Shown: piece after piece, positions 26,817-34,885 of the stretch
Layout of the letters: every line of letters begins with the position of its first letter
Numbering within the stretch: position 1 is the first letter of the stretch
DNA from: an uncultured bacterium
GTDB taxonomy: Bacteria > Planctomycetota > GCA-002687715
Direction of reading: 5' to 3'
Assembly (NCBI GenBank): GCA_902826835.1
Contig: CADEGH010000002.1
Location: 287,342 to 351,341 of the forward strand
DNA: 64,000 nucleotides
Translations under genes and position numbers: made by a program
The notes under the pieces: model-generated
Told to the model about the DNA's origin: nothing
Databases searched by the model: none
Seen by the model: the letters and a program-made list of their open reading frames with translations, nothing else

Positions 26817-28181
26817 TCATGGCGTGACGCTGATCCAGGTGATCTCGTTGCTGACGGAGAGCGCGTTCGCCAGCGGGCAATAGACGAGGGCCTGCGCGGT
26901 GACGTGGAACCCGGCCGGTAGCCCGACGGGCGTGATGAATCCCCAGGGGGCGTCGCCCACGAAGTTGGGCGCGGGGGCTCCCACCGGGAAGCCCACGAAA
27001 GGCGTCGCGCCAAACCCGTCGGCCAAGACCAGGCCGACTCCAGTCGGGATCGAGAGATTGTGGAAGCGATTGAAGCCGGCCAGCCCCGGAGTCACTGCGT
27101 TCGACGTCGCTTCGGCTCCGACGTTGGCAATGATGAGGATCGGACCACCGGTGCAGGTGCACCCAGGTACTGTCGTCATGGTCCACCGCAGCGCCTCGCC
27201 CGGGACGAAGGTCTGGGGCGAGGTGGTGGAGAAGTTGTACATCGTGCTGCCGGGAGGCCCGACGTCAGCCTGCAGACGGACGGGGCAGGGCACAATCGTG
27301 CCGAGGATGCCCGTGATCAGGAAGTGCTCGGCGGTTCCCGCTGGCATCGACGGATTGTCGTCGATGGCGCGGATGCGGACGCGGCGGATCAGGTCGGCGC
27401 TCGTGACCCCCGGCAGGCCGGCGATTTTGACTTTCCACAGTTTGGCCGAGGCGCTGATCGCCTGGAAGAGGGCCGTATTCGAAGTGCCTTGGAAGCTCAG
27501 GCTGGTCGTGACTCCCGACGCCAGGGTGGCCTCGATGTCGATCACGTCGGTGGTGTCGTACTTGCTCAGGAGGAACTCGACCGTGTTCGCGGCGATGTTC
27601 AGCGCCGGATTGAAATCGAATTGGGCGTCCTCGTCCACGTGCGGGGCGCCGTTGTTGTCGCCACCGATCACGTAGGCGGCGGGCCCGGTTCCCCCCGAGA
27701 CGTCCTTGCTGCCTTCGATGCGGGCGAAGCCGGATCCATCGAAAGTGCGAAGCCCGGTCGTATTGTTCACCGTGAAGGCGCGCACGCCCAGGCCCTCTTC
27801 AGCGCCGTCAGGCAGATTGCTGGCCTCGTTGCTGAGATAAATCACTCCCGCGACGAAGTCGTGGTTCGCCGGAAGACCGGAGGTCGTGTCCAGGTGCGTT
27901 CGGGAAGTGACGGTGACCAGGAGTGGATCCGCCACCGTCCCCGGTCCGGCCAGTCCGCTGCGCTGCACTTTGAGGATCGTGCCCTGGCCGACCACCGGGC
28001 TGGTCACGATCGCGCCGGGAACATCGGGATCGACGGATCCTCCGTCGTTGTAGTCCGAGGTGCCGAGGCCCAGGGCATTGGTGGTGAGTTTCACGGAGAC
28101 GACTTGCCCGTGAACGAAAGACAAAGAGGAAGCGCAGACCGCGGTGAGGGCCGCGGCCGCGAGGAATCGCATGGCTGACAT
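26817..28181 (-). CDS. Secreted beta-rich protein of unknown function
   Basis: 454 residues with a signal peptide (MRFLAAAALTAVCASSLSFVHG region). The start is ATG 28181, which has AAGGAG nine bases upstream; the longer open frame upstream is not supported. The middle is rich in Thr, Asp and Gly (TTSGLPANHDFVAGVIYLSN) without a known motif. The last 60 residues end with FHVTAQALVYCPLANAL and SNEI, a pattern that recurs in other secreted proteins here (38257 gene). Probably exported; role unknown. Confidence 0.75.
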   Translation of the reverse strand: MSAMRFLAAAALTAVCASSLSFVHGQVVSVKLTTNALGLGTSDYNDGGSVDPDVPGAIVTSPVVGQGTILKVQRSGLAGPGTVADPLLVTVTSRTHLDTTSGLPANHDFVAGVIYLSNEASNLPDGAEEGLGVRAFTVNNTTGLRTFDGSGFARIEGSKDVSGGTGPAAYVIGGDNNGAPHVDEDAQFDFNPALNIAANTVEFLLSKYDTTDVIDIEATLASGVTTSLSFQGTSNTALFQAISASAKLWKVKIAGLPGVTSADLIRRVRIRAIDDNPSMPAGTAEHFLITGILGTIVPCPVRLQADVGPPGSTMYNFSTTSPQTFVPGEALRWTMTTVPGCTCTGGPILIIANVGAEATSNAVTPGLAGFNRFHNLSIPTGVGLVLADGFGATPFVGFPVGAPAPNFVGDAPWGFITPVGLPAGFHVTAQALVYCPLANALSVSNEITWISVTP

Positions 28182-28430
28182 GGACTGGAACTCCTTACTG
28201 AAAATCGAACCGAAATGATGGGTGGCGCCGACTGTAGCGGGATTGGGACTGCGCTCGATAGGAAATTCCCGGGCTCGAACCGTCAATCTCGGAAGTGCCA
28301 CTGCCGAGGGCGGGATCCCCGCCCACTTTGCGTCCGGGCCTCCCACCGTCTCTCCGCAATCCGGTAGAATCCGCAGGGTCACCGGGAGTCACTCGCCGCG
28401 TCGAGGCTCCCCGGCATGAAGGAGCCGATC

Positions 28431-30260
28431 ATGGCGAACGTCCGCACCCGCAGCTCGGATCGAAGGAAATCCACCTCTGTGGAGCGCGGTAGTCGCGAGC
28501 CGGCCGCCGTCGGACGCACCCGAAAAATGCTCGTGATCGCCCAGGACCCGAGCATCTGCAACTCCAGCGGGCAACCACTCACCGCCGAGATCGAGATCCC
28601 GGCCGAGGATCTCTCTCCGGGGCCTCGCGGCTATCGCGTCCATGTGGTCGACTACGACGCCTCGAGCGGAGTCCTCTATCGGCCGGCTCCGTTCCGGGAT
28701 CCGAAGACCGGGGAGCCGATGGTCCATCCCCCGGATCTCGAGAGTCCCGACTTCCACGCCCAAAACGTCTACGCGCTCGTGATGCGCACTCTGGCGCGCT
28801 TCGAGTATGCACTGGGCCGTCACGTCAGTTGGAAGATCCCCGGGCATCAAATCAAAGTGGTGCCCCACGCGTTTGCGGACGCCAATGCGTTCTACTCACG
28901 GCGCGACGAGGCTTTGGTGTTCGGCTACTTCCCGGGCCGCAAGGGCATGGTGTTCAGTTGCCTGTCGCACGACGTCATCGTGCACGAGACCTGTCATGCG
29001 CTTCTCGACGGGCTCAGGGAGCGCTTTGTCGATCCCTCGTCACCCGATCAGGCCGCGTTCCACGAGGGCTTCGCAGACGTGGTGGCCCTGCTCTCGGTGT
29101 TTTCCATGCGGGAAATCGCCAAACACATGCTGACGATGGAGCGGGCGGGGCTGCCCAAGATGGTGAAACGAGGGCGGATCGACACCCGGGAGATGAAGGT
29201 CGACTCTTTGGAGAGCCGGGTTCTGTTCGGCCTGGCCGAGGAGATGGGCCAAGAAATGGGGGGCACACGCAGCCAGGCGCTGCGGAATTCACTCGGCATC
29301 CAACCACGCTCGGACTGGCGGGACGACGATCAATACCAGGAGCCTCACCGGCGCGGCGAGATCTTGGTCTCAGCGATGATTCGAACCTTCTTGCGAGTGT
29401 GGGAGCTCCGCCTCGCCGACCTCGCCTCGCCGGATGAGGAGGACTATTACGTCGATTTGCGCCGCGCCTCCGAGGAGGCGGCGGACGCGGCCGACTACCT
29501 CTTGACCATGGCGATTCGGGCCATCGATTATTGCCCGCCGATCCACTTGACCTTCGAGGACTACTTGACCGCGATGCTCACGAGCGACGCGGAGATCCAC
29601 GCCAGCGACGAGCGATTCCAGTACCGCAAACACTTGCGCGACGTCTTTGCGGAGTTTGGCATCCTCCCCTCAGCGTGCGCCGATCCGAGGTCCGGGCTTT
29701 GGCCCGACTGGACCAAGCCCATGCCGGCCGCGGCCAGAAGCCTTGGTCCGCGGCTCGATCCGGTGGAGTTGCGCTACGACTCGCTGCGCTTCGAATCCCT
29801 CCAACGCGATCCGGACGAAGTGTTCCGTTTCGTCTGGAACAACCTCGAGGCCTTGAGGCTCTCTCGCGATGCGTACACCCGCATCGAATCGCTGCGCCCG
29901 TGTTTGCGGCTCGGCCCCGAAGACGGAGTCCCGCTTCGCGAGACCGTCGCCGAGTGTCTCCAGTGGCTCAAAGTGAGGGCGGATGAACTTGAGTCTCGGC
30001 TCCGAATCAAGAAACCCGAGGGAATGCCCGATTCACTGGAGATCAACCTGCAAGGAGGCATCACCCTGATTTTCGACGACTTCGGTCGCCTCAAATTCGG
30101 GATCGCCAATCGCATCGACGATGCCTCGGCGCAGACGCGACGCCTCCAGGAGCTTTGGGACCACGGGTACTTCTCCGACGGCACCCAGGCCCGGAGATTC
30201 GCAGCGATGCACCGAAGTCGTGCATTGGGTGCAAGCGCCCACGCCAAGGAGGTCTGGTAA
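28431..30260 (+). CDS. Zinc metallopeptidase, M4 (thermolysin)-like, first gene of the NACHT locus
   Basis: 609 residues, no signal peptide. The zinc site is HETCH (His185, Glu186, His189), with the third ligand probably Glu212 in HEGFADV, matching the gluzincin arrangement HExxH...ExxxD. Just before it, ADANAFYSRRDEALVFGY resembles the thermolysin NAFW...YGDG segment. The N-terminus and last 200 residues are charged and helical without a recognised fold. I start at ATG 28431 (AAGGAG six bases upstream) rather than ATG 28416. The MBL gene starts 2 bases after its stop, so it belongs to the same operon. A cytosolic protease linked to a NACHT NTPase suggests an effector or processing role in a conflict system. 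Confidence 0.82.
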   Translation: MANVRTRSSDRRKSTSVERGSREPAAVGRTRKMLVIAQDPSICNSSGQPLTAEIEIPAEDLSPGPRGYRVHVVDYDASSGVLYRPAPFRDPKTGEPMVHPPDLESPDFHAQNVYALVMRTLARFEYALGRHVSWKIPGHQIKVVPHAFADANAFYSRRDEALVFGYFPGRKGMVFSCLSHDVIVHETCHALLDGLRERFVDPSSPDQAAFHEGFADVVALLSVFSMREIAKHMLTMERAGLPKMVKRGRIDTREMKVDSLESRVLFGLAEEMGQEMGGTRSQALRNSLGIQPRSDWRDDDQYQEPHRRGEILVSAMIRTFLRVWELRLADLASPDEEDYYVDLRRASEEAADAADYLLTMAIRAIDYCPPIHLTFEDYLTAMLTSDAEIHASDERFQYRKHLRDVFAEFGILPSACADPRSGLWPDWTKPMPAAARSLGPRLDPVELRYDSLRFESLQRDPDEVFRFVWNNLEALRLSRDAYTRIESLRPCLRLGPEDGVPLRETVAECLQWLKVRADELESRLRIKKPEGMPDSLEINLQGGITLIFDDFGRLKFGIANRIDDASAQTRRLQELWDHGYFSDGTQARRFAAMHRSRALGASAHAKEVW

Positions 30261-30262
30261 TC

Positions 30263-31567
30263 ATGGCGACCACCCGCAAACCCCATCGTGTCACCCTCCG
30301 CACCTACCAGGTCGGCTTTGGCGACTGTTTCCTCCTGAGCTTCCATTACGCTTCCGCGCAAAGCCGCCACATCCTCATCGACTTCGGGAGCATGAAGTTT
30401 CCCCGCGGGGTCAAGGGGCCGGAGCGCTACCTGGAGATCGCGGAGAACATCAAGAAGGTGTCCGGCGGCTCGCTCACGGCCATCGTCGCCACCCATCGCC
30501 ATCAGGATCACATTGCGGGGTTCGCATCGAAGGAGGCGGCCCAGGTCCTCGCATCGCTCAATCCCAAGGTGGTCATCCAACCGTGGACCGAAGATCCCCG
30601 CGCGGAGATGGAGGCGGAAGAACCGACGGCGGTGATTCAGAAACGGGGAAGCCTGCGCCTCGCCCTCTCCGCCATGCAGGATTTCGCGGAGAGTGCGCTG
30701 GCCGAAGTGAAGCGCCGCGGAGACCGATATCCCCGCTCGATTCGGCGCGCGGTCGAAATCATCGGCGAGGACAACATCAGCAACCAGAAGGCGGTGCGCA
30801 AGCTGGTCGAATTGGGCGATCAGGGCAAAGCCGCCTACGTGCACTTCGGCAGTAAGACCGGTCTCGAGCGGCAGTTGCCGGGTGTGAAGGTCCATGTCCT
30901 TGGCCCGCCCACTCTGAAGCAGACGGACCGGATCAAGAAACAAGTCCAGGATCACGCGACCGAATTTTGGCCCCTACAAGCGGCGGCTGCCCGGTTTCAC
31001 TCCGGCGCCAAGTCCAAATCGAAGCGCCAAGTGCTCTTCCCTGGCTTCGAGGTCCCAGCCCACCGAATTCCCCCCGAGCTGCGCTGGATCCTCCCCCGCC
31101 TCGATCATCTGCGTGGCGATCAATTGCGTGAGCTGGTCACCATCCTCGACCAACAGATGAACAACACCAGCGTCATCCTCCTCTTCGAAGTCGGCAACCG
31201 CCGCCTCCTGTTCCCCGGCGATGCCCAAATCGAAAACTGGAGTTACGCGCTCGAACAGTCCGCGTCCAATCCCAAGCTTGCCAAACTCCTCTCCGAGGTC
31301 GACGTCTACAAAGTCGGCCACCACGGCAGCCGCAACGCCACTCCCAAAACCCTGTGGAACCAGTTCGCCCACCGCGGAAAGGAAGACCAACCCAACCGCC
31401 TCCGCTCCGTCCTCTCCACCCTCTCCGGCGTCCACGGCCACACCCAAAAAGGCAAGGTCCCGAGCCACTCCCTCCACACCGCCCTCGAATCCGACACCGC
31501 CCTCCAATCCACCCAAGACCTCCGCAAACCCTCCCTCTTCCACGAAATCGACCTCCCGGTCAACTAA
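30263..31567 (+). CDS. Metallo-beta-lactamase-fold hydrolase (ComEC-like MBL)
   Basis: 434 residues. The metal-binding motif HxHxDH is HRHQDH (His78, His80, Asp82, His83), with upstream IDFGS and the later GDAQIENW and VGHHGSRNATP (His353-His354). This pattern is like the MBL domain of ComEC/Rec2 and stand-alone relatives. A long helical insertion (residues 95-280, highly charged) separates the two halves. The first 25 residues (RTYQVGFGDCFLLSF) are typical for this family. Start ATG 30263 follows a GGAGG site that overlaps the end of the peptidase gene. The TIR-NACHT gene begins 64 bases downstream. Possible roles are nuclease or phosphodiesterase. Confidence 0.88.
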   Translation: MATTRKPHRVTLRTYQVGFGDCFLLSFHYASAQSRHILIDFGSMKFPRGVKGPERYLEIAENIKKVSGGSLTAIVATHRHQDHIAGFASKEAAQVLASLNPKVVIQPWTEDPRAEMEAEEPTAVIQKRGSLRLALSAMQDFAESALAEVKRRGDRYPRSIRRAVEIIGEDNISNQKAVRKLVELGDQGKAAYVHFGSKTGLERQLPGVKVHVLGPPTLKQTDRIKKQVQDHATEFWPLQAAAARFHSGAKSKSKRQVLFPGFEVPAHRIPPELRWILPRLDHLRGDQLRELVTILDQQMNNTSVILLFEVGNRRLLFPGDAQIENWSYALEQSASNPKLAKLLSEVDVYKVGHHGSRNATPKTLWNQFAHRGKEDQPNRLRSVLSTLSGVHGHTQKGKVPSHSLHTALESDTALQSTQDLRKPSLFHEIDLPVN

Positions 31568-31631
31568 GATCCTCCGTCGATGGGACCGCGGATCACCAGA
31601 TCCGCCCGCTACCGATAGTGCCTCACGACCA

Positions 31632-34469
31632 ATGACCGCACCCCTCAATTTCAAAGACGACCTGTTCCTGAGCTACGCCAGCCAAGACGAGGAGTTCGCC
31701 CTCGCGCTTGCCAAGGCGTTAGCAGCCCACGGGATCGCGGTGTGGATCGCTCCGGTGTCCCTTTACGGGGGTGACAAGTGGAGACCAGTCATCATAGAGG
31801 CGCTCCAGCACAGCGAGCATTTGCTGTACCTCGCGGGCAACGAACCGGGGCCCTACCAGCTCTGGGAACACGAGAAATTCCTGGACCTTTCCGGTGCCGC
31901 GCCCTCGCGCCACGTGATTCCCCTGCAAATCGGTCGAAGACTTCCGCGCAATCTGGGGACGGAAACCCACATCGTCAAGTGGTCGGGCGAAAGTCCGCGC
32001 GAACTGTCCGATCGCTTTGCCGGGTACCCGGCCGTAGGCCGCCGCGGCACTGCAGCCAAATCAACTCACCGCGTTGCCAGCACCTACCTATCCACCCTCG
32101 CCGAGCAGAATCGGACCATCGAGATCAAGGGCTTTGAAACCAAGCTCCGGACGCTCATCTCCCTCGAAGAACTGTATGTGCCCTTGCAGACCGGATTCGG
32201 CCACCGCGGGGGTATGGGGGCGGATTCCGCCATCAAGGGCGCACGCAAGGCCGACGTTGGGCCAGGGTCCGAAGCCAATGCCTCTCGTGGGGTTCCCCTC
32301 ATTGATGCGTTCCGGGTTGCCGGACAGTTGGGCCGGCACGGCGTCATTCTCCTGGGAGATCCGGGATCCGGGAAAACAACGCATCTGAGGCGTGTCGCCT
32401 ATCTGCTCGCCACCGGCGAGGCCGCGAAGTTGGGGCTGCCCGAAACGTGTGTGCCGGTACTTTTGGCGCTGCGCAATCTCACGACCACGGCAAGGGGATT
32501 GGAGCCCTTCATCGAAGCGGAGTTTCGCTCCGCGTTCAGTCGATTGCCCGCGGGGTTTGCAACGCAGCTTCTCGCTCAGGGCAACATTGTCTATCTCCTC
32601 GATGGCCTCGACGAAGTTCCGCCGAGTCGCCGCGCCGAAATTGTGCAGTGGGTCGAGAAGGGGCTCCGGACCTCGCACGATGCCCGATTCCTCGTGACTT
32701 CGCGATTTGCCGGTTACACCGAAGACGCCCGATTCGGCGCCGAGTTTTTGGAGCTGCACCTTTCTCCTCTCGATGACAAGGGCACCGAGACCCTCGTTCA
32801 GAACTGGTACCGCGCCGTTGAGCTGGGTTTGGATCCGGATCACGATCAGGCCAATCGGCGCGCCACCGCAAAGTCCAAGGAGCTCCTGGACCTCATCGCA
32901 GGCCCGAGATTCCAAACTCGCAGCCTGCGGGAAATGGTCGGCAATCCCCTGCTGCTCACCGCGATCTGCCTCGTTCATCGCGACCGCGCTCGCCTGCCCG
33001 AGCGCCGCGTCGAGCTCTACGACGAGTGTGTCAACGTGCTCTTGCAGCACTGGCGGGGCGCGAAGGGCCTCGAAATCGCCGTCGATGCCGCCCTCGCCCG
33101 GCGCATCCTCCAGCCTCTCGCTCTCTGGCTGCACGAAAAGGACCAGCGCACCCGCGCCACCGCCACTGAGTTGCAACCGATCCTCACCACCGCCATCGGC
33201 CGCACTCCCTGTTCGATCACCGACCCCGACACCTTCCTCGCCACCATCCGCGACCAATCCGGTCTCCTCACCGGATTCAGCGGCAAGACCTTTGGTTTTA
33301 TGCATCTCGGCTTCCAGGAGTACCTGGCTGCCTGTGAAATCCAAAACCGCGCCTTCGACGAACCGGCCTTGCTTGCAGCCCTTGTTGCCCATTTCGGCGA
33401 TCCTTGGTGGCGCGAGGTCACCATGCTCCTCTTCGCTCTCTCTGGCCCCTCGCCCTTCAAGGCCTTCTTCCGCCTCCTCTGCCAATCCCAAGCCTTCGTC
33501 GACCACCGGCCCGATGTCGTGGCCTGCCTCGAAGAGGCCGTCGCCTTCTCTCCAGAGCCCTTCGTCGAACTCCTCCAGACTCCCCACTCGAAAGACCAAG
33601 CCCTCTGGTCACGCCATGCCGTCGCCCTCTGGATCCTCCAACGCCGCGCCCCCGAGGCCTTGCTCCCCCTCTCCGCTCATCTTCGAAAGCACCCGTCACC
33701 CGAGATCAATGGGCACGACCGCATCCCCGCCGAAGCCCAGTCACCCATCACGCGTTCAGCATCCTCCATCACCAAACTCTGTGGTCTCGAGTTCGTCACC
33801 ATCCCGGCCGGCAGTTTCATCATGGGCTCACCCGAGACCGATGAGGATCGTGACAATGACGAACTCCAGTACGTTGTCTATCTCTCCGCCTTCCAACTCG
33901 CGCGAACGCCAGTCACCAGCGCGGACTATGCCAACTTCCTCGAGGCAACCAAGCGCAAGCCTCACGAGTACTGGAGTAACCGCGCTTACAACCAAGCCAC
34001 CCAACCCGTGGTCGGCGTTGATTGGGACGACGCCGTAGCTTTCTGCAAGTGGGTCGGACCGAACGCCCGGCTCCCCTCCGAGGCCGAGTGGGAGTACGCT
34101 TGCCGAGCCGGTACCCAGACTCGCTTCTGGTCGGGCGATTCCCCCGAAGATCTCGCCCGCGTTGGTTGGTTTAGCGGCAACTCGGGGGGTCGCCTTCACC
34201 CCGTCGCCGAACTCCCTGCCAACCCCTACGGCCTGCACGACATGCACGGCAACGTCGATGAGTGGTGCGCCGATTGGTTTGGCGATTATCCGCGTGGGAT
34301 ACAGAAGGATCCTCAAGGCCCTCCCAGCGGCTCCGTCCGCGTCAGACGCGGCGGCTTCTTCGGGGACGGCGCCCGGTGGTGCCGCTCCGCGTGCCGGAGC
34401 GGGCTCGGCCCGTCGTACCGAGGGAACTACCTCGGCTTCCGGGTCGCCGTCTCCCTCCCGAGCTCATAG
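31632..34469 (+). CDS. TIR-NACHT-FGE (SUMF1-like) conflict protein
   Basis: 945 residues in three parts. TIR_2-type domain, about 8-130, with LFLSYASQDEEFA and the candidate catalytic Glu in PYQLWEHEKFL (Glu79/Glu81); TIR domains commonly cleave NAD. NACHT STAND ATPase, about 225-560, with P-loop GDPGSGKTT (242-250), Walker B YLLDGLDEVP (321-330), SRFAGY (358-363) and a helical region with LVGNPLLLTA-like VGNPLLLTA. C-terminal FGE/SUMF1 lectin-fold domain, about 716-945 (VTIPAGSFIMGS, LPSEAEWEYACRAG, MHGNVDEWCADWF, LGFRVAVSLPSS). Only one Cys remains where catalytic FGE enzymes need two, so it is likely a binding domain. ATG 31632 starts in front of the TIR domain; upstream codons overlap the MBL gene in another frame. 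Confidence 0.92.
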   Translation: MTAPLNFKDDLFLSYASQDEEFALALAKALAAHGIAVWIAPVSLYGGDKWRPVIIEALQHSEHLLYLAGNEPGPYQLWEHEKFLDLSGAAPSRHVIPLQIGRRLPRNLGTETHIVKWSGESPRELSDRFAGYPAVGRRGTAAKSTHRVASTYLSTLAEQNRTIEIKGFETKLRTLISLEELYVPLQTGFGHRGGMGADSAIKGARKADVGPGSEANASRGVPLIDAFRVAGQLGRHGVILLGDPGSGKTTHLRRVAYLLATGEAAKLGLPETCVPVLLALRNLTTTARGLEPFIEAEFRSAFSRLPAGFATQLLAQGNIVYLLDGLDEVPPSRRAEIVQWVEKGLRTSHDARFLVTSRFAGYTEDARFGAEFLELHLSPLDDKGTETLVQNWYRAVELGLDPDHDQANRRATAKSKELLDLIAGPRFQTRSLREMVGNPLLLTAICLVHRDRARLPERRVELYDECVNVLLQHWRGAKGLEIAVDAALARRILQPLALWLHEKDQRTRATATELQPILTTAIGRTPCSITDPDTFLATIRDQSGLLTGFSGKTFGFMHLGFQEYLAACEIQNRAFDEPALLAALVAHFGDPWWREVTMLLFALSGPSPFKAFFRLLCQSQAFVDHRPDVVACLEEAVAFSPEPFVELLQTPHSKDQALWSRHAVALWILQRRAPEALLPLSAHLRKHPSPEINGHDRIPAEAQSPITRSASSITKLCGLEFVTIPAGSFIMGSPETDEDRDNDELQYVVYLSAFQLARTPVTSADYANFLEATKRKPHEYWSNRAYNQATQPVVGVDWDDAVAFCKWVGPNARLPSEAEWEYACRAGTQTRFWSGDSPEDLARVGWFSGNSGGRLHPVAELPANPYGLHDMHGNVDEWCADWFGDYPRGIQKDPQGPPSGSVRVRRGGFFGDGARWCRSACRSGLGPSYRGNYLGFRVAVSLPSS

Positions 34470-34885
34470 GCTATTGACCTTCGATACTAGAATGGTGGTG
34501 TTCCGCGGCCGGTCGGCAACCGCTGCCGCGCCCAACGGCACTTCCTTCCACGGCGTTACACGGACTCGACTTCGCTCGAACATCGCGATCTGGCCCACCC
34601 CCTCGATAGATCTGGTCCATTCGGCGCAGACAGCGACGCGGCAATGGGCGTGACTCTGGGAGGGAGTGGCGATTCGATGCATGGTGGAGACGCGTCGGCC
34701 GCTCACCGCAGTTGGCCGCAGTCATGAGTCGCTCTCAATCCGGTCAGTGGGTGGCTGAACGAGGACGCTCCGTCGCCAGATAGGGACTCGTACGCGTCGC
34801 TGGTCGGCAGGAATTGCCGGAGCGGTGGACATCAGGTGCCACCCTGCCCCCAGACACACCCATTCAAGTATCGAAGATCAAGGGA
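34470..34885. other. Spacer between convergent NACHT genes with mirrored conserved tails
   Basis: 416 bases without a convincing gene. Immediately after both stop codons a conserved tail occurs in mirror image: CTTCGATACT-x-GAATGG at 34479-34495 and its reverse complement at 34860-34876. Outside these tails the two ends are not similar. The centre is unremarkable, with no RNA gene or strong hairpin seen. The tails are in the position where a DGR initiation-of-mutagenic-homing element would lie, or they could be shared 3' ends from gene duplication. Confidence 0.6.

Noticed and set aside
32088..33599. 503-codon minus-strand frame inside the TIR-NACHT gene
   Set aside because: Antisense to the NACHT domain with P-loop and Walker B; no independent support.
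34470..34885. Template repeat for a diversity-generating retroelement
   Set aside because: Apart from the mirrored tails next to the stops there is no third copy of the 3' coding ends here, and no reverse transcriptase gene occurs in the window.
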